Of a DNA stretch of 5,454 nt, positions 1 through 5,454 are shown piece after piece. The notes below the pieces were generated by a model. The model saw only the letters and a list, made by a program, of their open reading frames with translations. It searched no databases and was not told the origin of the DNA. A program made the position numbers and the translations under genes. This stretch comes from JBAZOJ01 sp041648755 (GTDB taxonomy: Bacteria > Planctomycetota > B143-G9): NCBI GenBank assembly GCA_041648755.1, contig JBAZOJ010000238.1:1-5454 (forward strand), in the 5' to 3' direction. Within the stretch, counting starts at the first letter, position 1, and each line of letters begins with the position of its first letter.

Positions 1-1
1 C

Positions 2-3000
2 GTCTGGCGGGAGACCGAGAACAGTCAGCTTTCGACCTTGCTCAACCTGTCCGCAAGGATAATCCTCCCGACGTCACCGGAATTTGTTGCGGCACAATCC
101 CATGTCAGCATTGATAAGCCTGTCGTAGCCGAAATCGGCAGTGACAATATCGTACACGGTTACGCCATTCTCAGCGATGCCGAAGGCGTGCCGTCAGCCG
201 TTGTTCTGGTAAGCACCGACAGGGTATTCTACGACCAAGCAAGCGCGCTGCTGTCGGTACTGATGCTGTCGCTCGTTGGCTCAGGCATTGCCCTTGCTTT
301 GATCATTATGCTCCTTCTTGACCGCCTTGTGCTTCGAAGACTGGAAGGGCTTACGTTCTCGGTGCAGAAAGTGAGCACGGATGGGGATCTTTCGTCGCGG
401 GTGGCCATTTCCGGCAATGACGAACTTTCCTTGCTGGGCACGGCACTTAACAACATGATTTCCGCCATACAACAGGATGTCGCGGCCCGGCGACGGATCC
501 AGGATGACCTGCAGGAAGCGCTTACCCGCTTCGAGGCAGTCATCGACAACGCCCCGATGGTCGCAATCCAGGGCTTTGACCGCCATGGCAAAATTCTCCA
601 TTGGAACGCGGCGGCAAGCAGGCTATACGGCTACTCCGCATCGGAAGCGATTGGCAAGAGGCTTCAGGATCTGATACTCGTGCAAGAACAACATGAGGTG
701 TTCGAATCGGAGCTTGAAAAGCTGTGGACCACGGGAAAGGCCGAAGAGCCCATGCAATGGCAGGTAACTGCCAGAGACGGCAGGCCCCGCTGGGTCTATT
801 CCTCGATGTTCCCGGTTCTGGAGAACGGGAAGGTGGTTGAGACCTTCTGTATGGATGTTGATGTCACAATGCGAAAGGCGATCGAGGAGGATCTGCAGGA
901 ACTTCGCCGCATTGTCAGCCTCGGCCCTGTTGTCGTCGTCCTCTGGCGCAACACGCCGGGCCATCCGGTCGAGTTCGTTTCGGACAGTGTGTCACAGTTC
1001 GGCTATCCGCCGGAAGAACTGCTGTCGAACCGCATCAGCTATCTCAGCCTGGTTCATCCCGACGATGTCGATAGACTGATTGCTGAAAGCGCTGACCACA
1101 TAGCGAAGGGGGAAGATGCGTATTTGCAGGAGTACCGGATCAGAACAAAGGACGGGAGAGTCCGTTTCGTGGAGGATAGAACCTGGGCCCGCAGGGACGT
1201 GAAGGGAAATGTGACTCATCTGCAGGGCCTGATAATTGACGTAACAGCGCGAAAAGAGGCAGAAGCCGCGCTTCGTGCAGGTGAGCAGCGTGAGAAGGCT
1301 CGGGTATCCGAACTGCAGACGATACTGGATACAGTGCCAGCGGGGATATGGATCACACACGACAGCGAAGGGCGCACGATGTCGGGCAACCGGGAGGCTT
1401 CGAGGCTTCTCAGAGTTCCGACCGAGAGCAACCCGTCGAAAACGGCTCCGGAGGATATCCGTCCCACGAACTACCGCGTGTTCGTTGACGGGGCAGAGAT
1501 CGGTGGGGACAAACTGCCGATGCAGACTGCCGCTCGCGAGGGATTGGAAATCAGAAATGCACCCTTGGAGATCCGCTTTGAAGACGGTTCGGCCACGCAT
1601 CTGCTTGGGAACGCCGCGCCCATAGTGGGGCCGGACGGGGTTTCCCACGGAGCGGTTGGCGCGTTCGTGGACGTCACGGAGTCCCGGCAGGCCGAAGGCG
1701 TAATAAGGGAGTACGAGCGGCGGTTCAAAGACATTCTCGAGTCAGTGCAGCTTGTTGCTGTCATGCTGGATACCGATGCGAGAATTACGTACTGCAACGA
1801 GTATCTCTGCCAGTTGACAGGCTGGAGCAGGGAAGAACTTATCGGGCGCAACTGGCTGAAGTCGATGATACAGGTTTCGGATCGCGAGATGATTGCTGCA
1901 GTGCAGCAGGATCTGGTGAAGGACGGGCTGGCCGCGACGCATTTCGACAATCACATCCTGACGCGCGATGGCGAGACCCGGCTGATCAGTTGGGACAACA
2001 CCCTCTTGCGCGATCCGTCCGGCAAAATCGTGGGAACGGCAAGCCTTGGGCGCGACATCACACAATTGCGCGATCTCGAAGAACAGTACAGGCACTCGCA
2101 GAAAATGGAGTCCATCGGCAGGCTGGCAGGCGGGGTGGCGCATGATTTCAATAACCTGTTGACTCCGATTGTCGGCTATGCCGAAATGATGCTGTCTCAG
2201 ATCCCCAGGGAGCATCCCATGCATGCCCGCGTTGCTGTTATCCAGGAAGCTGCAGCGCGCGCGCAGGTCATTACCCGGCAGCTCCTGGCCTTCAGCCGCA
2301 AGCAGTCGCTGGAGATGTTGCCGATTGACTTGAACAAGGTTGCTACCGGATTTGCCAAAATCCTGTCGCACACACTTCGGGAAGACATCCGGATCAACAC
2401 CAAACTTGCACAGAACCTGGCAACCGTGAAGGCCGACCCTTCTCAGATGGAGCAGGTTCTCATGAATCTTGCGGTTAACGCCCAGGATGCTATGCCCGAA
2501 GGCGGCGAACTGACAATCGAAACTGGAAATGTGACCCTTGATGAGGCCTATGCTGCGCAGCATTCCGGCATTATCCCTGGCGAGTTTGTTCTTCTACAGG
2601 TCAGCGACACGGGCACCGGAATGGACGCTGTCACACTGAAGAACATCTTCGAGCCCTTCTTTACTACCAAGGAAAAGGGCAAGGGGACCGGTCTGGGGCT
2701 GTCAATGGTCTACGGAATCGTGAAGCAGCATGGCGGGCAGATATGGGCCTACAGCGAACAAGGTCACGGGTCGACTTTCAAGATGTACTTGCCCGTACTG
2801 TCGGGCGAGAAGCCTGTGGATGTTCCCCGTGCAAAACCATCGGCAACTGAGGGCAAAGAGACGATCCTGGTTGTGGAAGACAACAAGATGGTCCTCAGCC
2901 TGGTGCTGGACATCCTCAAGAGCAAGGGGTACCGTGTACTGGAGGCATGCGATCCCCGTGAGGCGATGGAGACCAGCGCGAGTTTTCACGAGGAGATAAA

Positions 3001-3220
3001 CCTTCTTTTTACAGACGTGATCATGCCGGAGATGAACGGCCGGGAGCTGTTCGACAGATTGTCCAAGGACAGGCCTGCAATGAAGGTTCTGTATATGTCA
3101 GGTTACGCGGATGAAGTAATCACTCATCAAGGCATAATTGAACGAGGCACGGCATTCATCCAGAAACCATTCACGCTTAGCACCGTGTTGGCCAAGGTCA
3201 GGGCGGTCCTGGATTCCTGA
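2..3220 (+). CDS. Hybrid sensor histidine kinase (CHASE4-like/TM/HAMP/PAS x4/HisKA/HATPase/REC), 5' partial
   Basis: Membrane-bound sensor kinase that should autophosphorylate on His and pass the phosphate to its own receiver. The frame is open to the left edge, so the true start lies outside; the TTG at 38 is probably internal. Residues below count that TTG as 1. Residues 1-70 resemble the end of an extracytoplasmic CHASE4 sensor (GYAILSDAEGVPSAVV). A membrane helix spans about 71-94, HAMP 95-146, and PAS domains about 163-281, 287-409, 423-553 and 560-680. The H-box is GGVAHDFNN with H702. The ATPase domain has N-box N814, G1 DTGTGMD (857-863), F-box FEPFFTTK (871-878) and G2 GKGTGLGLS (881-889). 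The receiver has E947/D948, phospho-acceptor D993 in TDVIMPEMN, S1021 and K1043. All catalytic residues are present and there is no frameshift. The H-box is CckA/NtrB-like. No HPt domain is present, so onward transfer would need a separate partner. The signal and target genes are unknown. It ends 15 bases from the convergent hisS stop. Confidence 0.96.
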   Translation, partial: VWRETENSQLSTLLNLSARIILPTSPEFVAAQSHVSIDKPVVAEIGSDNIVHGYAILSDAEGVPSAVVLVSTDRVFYDQASALLSVLMLSLVGSGIALALIIMLLLDRLVLRRLEGLTFSVQKVSTDGDLSSRVAISGNDELSLLGTALNNMISAIQQDVAARRRIQDDLQEALTRFEAVIDNAPMVAIQGFDRHGKILHWNAAASRLYGYSASEAIGKRLQDLILVQEQHEVFESELEKLWTTGKAEEPMQWQVTARDGRPRWVYSSMFPVLENGKVVETFCMDVDVTMRKAIEEDLQELRRIVSLGPVVVVLWRNTPGHPVEFVSDSVSQFGYPPEELLSNRISYLSLVHPDDVDRLIAESADHIAKGEDAYLQEYRIRTKDGRVRFVEDRTWARRDVKGNVTHLQGLIIDVTARKEAEAALRAGEQREKARVSELQTILDTVPAGIWITHDSEGRTMSGNREASRLLRVPTESNPSKTAPEDIRPTNYRVFVDGAEIGGDKLPMQTAAREGLEIRNAPLEIRFEDGSATHLLGNAAPIVGPDGVSHGAVGAFVDVTESRQAEGVIREYERRFKDILESVQLVAVMLDTDARITYCNEYLCQLTGWSREELIGRNWLKSMIQVSDREMIAAVQQDLVKDGLAATHFDNHILTRDGETRLISWDNTLLRDPSGKIVGTASLGRDITQLRDLEEQYRHSQKMESIGRLAGGVAHDFNNLLTPIVGYAEMMLSQIPREHPMHARVAVIQEAAARAQVITRQLLAFSRKQSLEMLPIDLNKVATGFAKILSHTLREDIRINTKLAQNLATVKADPSQMEQVLMNLAVNAQDAMPEGGELTIETGNVTLDEAYAAQHSGIIPGEFVLLQVSDTGTGMDAVTLKNIFEPFFTTKEKGKGTGLGLSMVYGIVKQHGGQIWAYSEQGHGSTFKMYLPVLSGEKPVDVPRAKPSATEGKETILVVEDNKMVLSLVLDILKSKGYRVLEACDPREAMETSASFHEEINLLFTDVIMPEMNGRELFDRLSKDRPAMKVLYMSGYADEVITHQGIIERGTAFIQKPFTLSTVLAKVRAVLDS

Positions 3221-3235
3221 TCCGACGCAACGTTC

Positions 3236-4567
3236 TTATCGGCCTGTCTTTTCCTTGACCCGAGCGCCAATCTCAGCCATAGGGACGGTGATCTGGGTCC
3301 CGTCCAGCAGGTCCTTCAGGGAGGCGGTTCCCGCCTGTGCTTCGTCGGGTCCAACAAGGACTACAAAGCGGATGCCGAGGTCGTCAGCGTACTTAAACTG
3401 CTTCTTCAGCTTGTCAGCTTCCGCATACCCGACCACGTTCAACCCGGCGCCGCGCAAATCCGCAGCCAGCTTGAGAGATACCGGCAGCATCTCCGCGCTG
3501 AATAATGCCACAAGGACTATGGCGCGGGTCTTGCGGCGATTGACAAGATTCAGTTGCTCAAGGGCGGTGAAAATCCTGTCGAGTCCGACGGTCGCGCCGG
3601 TTGCCGGTACGGGTCTGCCAAGGAACATGCCGATAAGGCCATCGTAGCGGCCGCCTCCGGCGAGTGATCCCATGTGGGGCAGGGAGGGCAGAACGGCCTC
3701 GAAGATCGGGCCGGTGTAGTAGTCGAGCCCTCTGACCATCAGCGGGTCGAACTGGATCGAGCCGCTCGCCGCACCCATAGCATTTGAGTGTTCAAGGACC
3801 TCGCGTATTTCTTGTGCTCCTTCCAGTATGCCGGGAATACCGATGCACGAAGACTCGATGCGGGACAGCCTTACGAGTGGTTCGTCCGCGCTGACAAAGA
3901 GGCTCGCGGTTTTGCTGAACTCATCCGGCGTGAAGCCGGACTTTGTCATTTCCTCGCGCACGCCGTCCAGTCCGATCTTGTCGTACTTGTCGAGACAGCG
4001 CAACAGCGGAGCTTCTCTGTCGGCCAATCCGAGCGCGAGAGCCATGCCCCTGAGCAGTTTGCGGCTGTTCAGCTTTACGATAGCGCCTGAGATGCCGAGG
4101 GCTGCAATGGAATCGCTGATCATCGCCACGATTTCCGCGTCAGCCACGGTCGAAGTAGTGCCGACGCAGTCAACATCGCACTGGTAGAACTCGCGGTAGC
4201 GTCCCTTGTGGGTCTGAGCGCGCTCTGCCCGCCACACTGGCTGCATCTGGTATCGCCTGAAGGGGAGAGGAAGCTCGGCCGCGGCCATTGCGGCAACGCG
4301 GGCCAGTGGCACTGTCAGGTCGTAGCGAAGGCCAGCGGCGTCCTTGCCGTCGGTCTTGTAATCGAGCCTGTACAGGAGCTTGTCGGCCTCGGGTCCGTAT
4401 TTGCCGCTCAAAACATCCAGGTATTCGATGGCGGGGGTTTCAAGAGGATCATACCCGTAATGCGCGAAAACCTCGCGCAGGCGCGCGAACATTTCCTCTC
4501 GCGGAATCATGTCAGACGGAAGGAAATCCCTCGTGCCGGAGAACCGGCGGGGTTGGACTGTTGCCAT
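3236..4567 (-). CDS. hisS: Histidyl-tRNA synthetase (HisRS)
   Basis: Cytoplasmic class II aminoacyl-tRNA synthetase: ATP plus L-histidine plus tRNA-His give His-tRNA-His. It is complete at 443 residues from the ATG at 4567, slightly longer than the E. coli enzyme. Visible landmarks are the N-terminal GTRDFLP (11-17), RYDLTVP (81-87), motif 2 around VWRAE with R113 and E115 followed by GRYREFYQCD (122-131), the histidine-specific RGLDYYTG (279-286), GGGRYDG (304-310), and motif 3 ATGATVGLDRI ending near R331. An anticodon-binding domain spans about 347-440. Start choice: the GTG at 4579 adds four residues but has no Shine-Dalgarno sequence, whereas the ATG at 4567 has GGAG six bases upstream. 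The gene lies downstream of the ammonia-lyase gene on the same strand, 80 bases away and beyond a hairpin, so it may have its own promoter, though I could not identify a convincing one. REFYQCD and DYYTG differ from the E. coli-type RQFHQ and DYYNR and recall eukaryotic and Bacteroidetes HisRS. All key residues are intact. Confidence 0.97.
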   Translation of the reverse strand: MATVQPRRFSGTRDFLPSDMIPREEMFARLREVFAHYGYDPLETPAIEYLDVLSGKYGPEADKLLYRLDYKTDGKDAAGLRYDLTVPLARVAAMAAAELPLPFRRYQMQPVWRAERAQTHKGRYREFYQCDVDCVGTTSTVADAEIVAMISDSIAALGISGAIVKLNSRKLLRGMALALGLADREAPLLRCLDKYDKIGLDGVREEMTKSGFTPDEFSKTASLFVSADEPLVRLSRIESSCIGIPGILEGAQEIREVLEHSNAMGAASGSIQFDPLMVRGLDYYTGPIFEAVLPSLPHMGSLAGGGRYDGLIGMFLGRPVPATGATVGLDRIFTALEQLNLVNRRKTRAIVLVALFSAEMLPVSLKLAADLRGAGLNVVGYAEADKLKKQFKYADDLGIRFVVLVGPDEAQAGTASLKDLLDGTQITVPMAEIGARVKEKTGR

Positions 4568-4573
4568 GTTCTG

Positions 4574-4577
4574 CTCC
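4574..4577 (-). promoter_or_regulatory. Ribosome binding site of hisS (GGAG)
   Basis: On the - strand GGAG lies six bases before the ATG at 4567, an ideal Shine-Dalgarno spacing. It decides the hisS start: the GTG at 4579 lies upstream of this site and is preceded by a sequence with no purine-rich SD. Confidence 0.75.
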
Positions 4578-4607
4578 ACTCGGCAATGAGGTATGTGCTG
4601 TGCAAGG

Positions 4608-4637
4608 AGAAAGGGGAGGGGGTAGGGCCCCCTCCCC
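4608..4637 (-). terminator. Probable intrinsic terminator/attenuator after the ammonia-lyase gene
   Basis: Reading the - strand, ten bases after the lyase stop codon begins a perfect 10-bp inverted repeat, GGGGAGGGGG with CCCCCTCCCC (arms 4628-4637 and 4613-4622), around the five-base loop CCCTA. It is followed by TTTCT. The stem is very GC-rich, but the T-tract is short and interrupted, so termination may be partial. It sits between the lyase and hisS genes and could lower read-through into hisS. On the + strand the stem is not followed by T's, so it should act only leftward. Confidence 0.6.
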
Positions 4638-4647
4638 GGTAAGTCCT

Positions 4648-5454
4648 TTAATATACTGAGAGCTCGCCGATCTTTTCCTGCACGGCCTTGAGGACGTCCA
4701 GGCGCTCGACGGCCGCCATCATGGCGTTGTGGTCGGGGAATAGAGGGCGATCTTCTTCAAGGTGCGCAACGACTTTGCGAATCGCTTCGCGCGCGGCCTG
4801 GGTCCCGGTTCCGGGTGCAAAGGTGCGGAAGTCGAGAGCCTGCGCGGCGGCGATGAACTCGATGCCGAGTATGCCGTATGCATTCTCGATGATGGTGCGC
4901 ATCTTCAGCGCGGAGTTCATGCCCATGCTGACGAAGTCTTCCTGATCGGCTGCCGCAGGGATGGACTGTGTGCTGGCGGGCATCGACAGGATGCGCTGCT
5001 CCACGATCATCATGTCCGCGGTGTATTGGCTCAGCATCAGGCCGGAGAACATCCCCGCGCCCTTGGTGAGAAACGCGGGCAGGCCAACGCTCAGGGCAGG
5101 GTTGGTCATACGGTTAAGACGACGCTCGGACATAACGCATACCATTGTGACGGCCGCGGCCACGGTGTCGAGCGGAAGGCTTATAGGCGAGCCCTGGAAA
5201 TTGGCCCCGGTAAGGACAACGCGGTCATCGGGCAGGAATATGGGGTTGTCGCCGACTCCGTTGAGTTCGATTTCGAATTGCGCACGAGCCCAGCGGATGG
5301 CATCGCGTGCGGCACCGAGGACCTGCGGGGTGGAACGCATACTGTAGGCGTCCTGCACCTTGACTTTCAGCTTGCCCGTGACAAGGTCCGAGCCCGCCAT
5401 AACCTTGCGCAGATTCCTTGCACTTGTTACGGCGCCAGCGAACCCGCGGATTTT
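4648..5454 (-). CDS. hutH: Histidine ammonia-lyase family protein (MIO-dependent aromatic amino acid lyase), 5' partial
   Basis: C-terminal 268 residues of a lyase of the HAL/PAL/TAL family. The family is usually about 500 residues, so roughly the N-terminal half, including the Ala-Ser-Gly that forms the MIO electrophile, lies beyond the right edge. The frame is open to the edge, so the ATG at 5400 is internal and not the start. Counting that Met as 1, visible family motifs are VQDAYSMR (15-22, with the conserved substrate-carboxylate Arg at 22), NGVGDNP (47-53), GANFQGSP (65-72), MSERR (90-94) and DQEDFVSMG (152-160). If it is HutH, it converts L-histidine to trans-urocanate and ammonia in the cytoplasm, the first step of histidine degradation. 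However, GANFQGSP differs from the usual HutH GGNFHAEP and is closer to plant PAL GGNFQGTP, while DQEDF replaces NQEDH but keeps the Glu typical of HAL. A different aromatic substrate or aminomutase activity is therefore possible. hutH is the best name but not certain. The stop is TAA, followed by the hairpin and then hisS. Confidence 0.88.
   Translation of the reverse strand, partial: KIRGFAGAVTSARNLRKVMAGSDLVTGKLKVKVQDAYSMRSTPQVLGAARDAIRWARAQFEIELNGVGDNPIFLPDDRVVLTGANFQGSPISLPLDTVAAAVTMVCVMSERRLNRMTNPALSVGLPAFLTKGAGMFSGLMLSQYTADMMIVEQRILSMPASTQSIPAAADQEDFVSMGMNSALKMRTIIENAYGILGIEFIAAAQALDFRTFAPGTGTQAAREAIRKVVAHLEEDRPLFPDHNAMMAAVERLDVLKAVQEKIGELSVY

Noticed and set aside
38..40. TTG at 38 as the start of the sensor kinase
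   Set aside because: The frame is open back to base 2 and encodes a plausible continuation (VWRETENSQLST). There is no ribosome binding site, and the sensor domain would lack its N-terminal membrane anchor.
992..1648. Long open frames antisense to the kinase (also 1742-2563)
   Set aside because: They lie opposite well-conserved PAS and kinase domains and their translations show no family motifs; they are frame shadows in GC-rich DNA.
3222..3256. Possible terminator for the kinase: CCGA...TCGG followed by a T-rich run
   Set aside because: Only a 4-bp stem with a 13-base loop, and the T-rich stretch starts several bases after it inside the hisS coding region; too weak to call.
4577..4579. GTG at 4579 as the hisS start
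   Set aside because: It has no Shine-Dalgarno upstream, while the ATG at 4567 has GGAG at six-base spacing.
4613..4627. G-quadruplex on the + strand
   Set aside because: Only three G runs of three or more are present (GGGG, GGGGG, GGG), and the sequence is better explained as one arm of the hairpin.
4208..4659. Open frames on the + strand opposite hisS and the intergenic gap
   Set aside because: They overlap conserved HisRS coding sequence and their translations are low-complexity and unrecognisable.
5398..5400. ATG at 5400 as the start of the ammonia-lyase
   Set aside because: The reading frame continues to the window edge with lyase-like sequence (TSARNLRKV), and a start here would remove the catalytic MIO half of the enzyme.

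Overview
The window holds three protein-coding genes and almost no non-coding DNA. Two of the genes run off the window ends. A large hybrid sensor histidine kinase occupies about the first 60% on the + strand, with its N-terminus beyond the left edge. It converges on a leftward pair on the - strand: a histidine/aromatic ammonia-lyase family gene (hutH-like, N-terminal half beyond the right edge) followed by histidyl-tRNA synthetase (hisS). I see no RNA gene, mobile element, CRISPR array, attachment site or substantial repeat, and no gene-free stretch longer than about 80 bases.

Organism: a bacterium of moderately high GC content. A multi-PAS, CckA/NtrB-type hybrid kinase with a CHASE4-like sensor is typical of environmental Gram-negative bacteria with large signalling repertoires, for example Deltaproteobacteria/Desulfobacterota-like lineages, but three genes cannot fix the taxon. 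The HisRS has a REFYQCD motif 2 and an RGLDYYTG signature, unlike the E. coli-type sequence. Codon use looks uniform across the three genes and I see no sign of recent transfer.

Layout: 2-3220 (+) is the sensor kinase: end of an extracytoplasmic CHASE4-like domain, one membrane helix, HAMP, four PAS domains, HisKA, HATPase_c and a C-terminal receiver. A 15-base spacer separates its stop from the hisS stop. hisS (- strand) is best started at the ATG at 4567, which has a GGAG ribosome binding site, rather than the upstream GTG at 4579. The 80 bases between hisS and the lyase gene contain a perfect 10-bp GC-rich hairpin just after the lyase stop codon, probably an intrinsic terminator or attenuator. 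The lyase gene fills 4648 to the right edge.

How they relate: hisS and the lyase may both act on free L-histidine, one charging tRNA and the other deaminating, so their order may be meaningful, although the hairpin may uncouple their expression. The kinase is convergent and nothing here ties it to histidine metabolism. All three genes belong to known families. I do not see an undescribed system; the most debatable point is the true substrate of the lyase.
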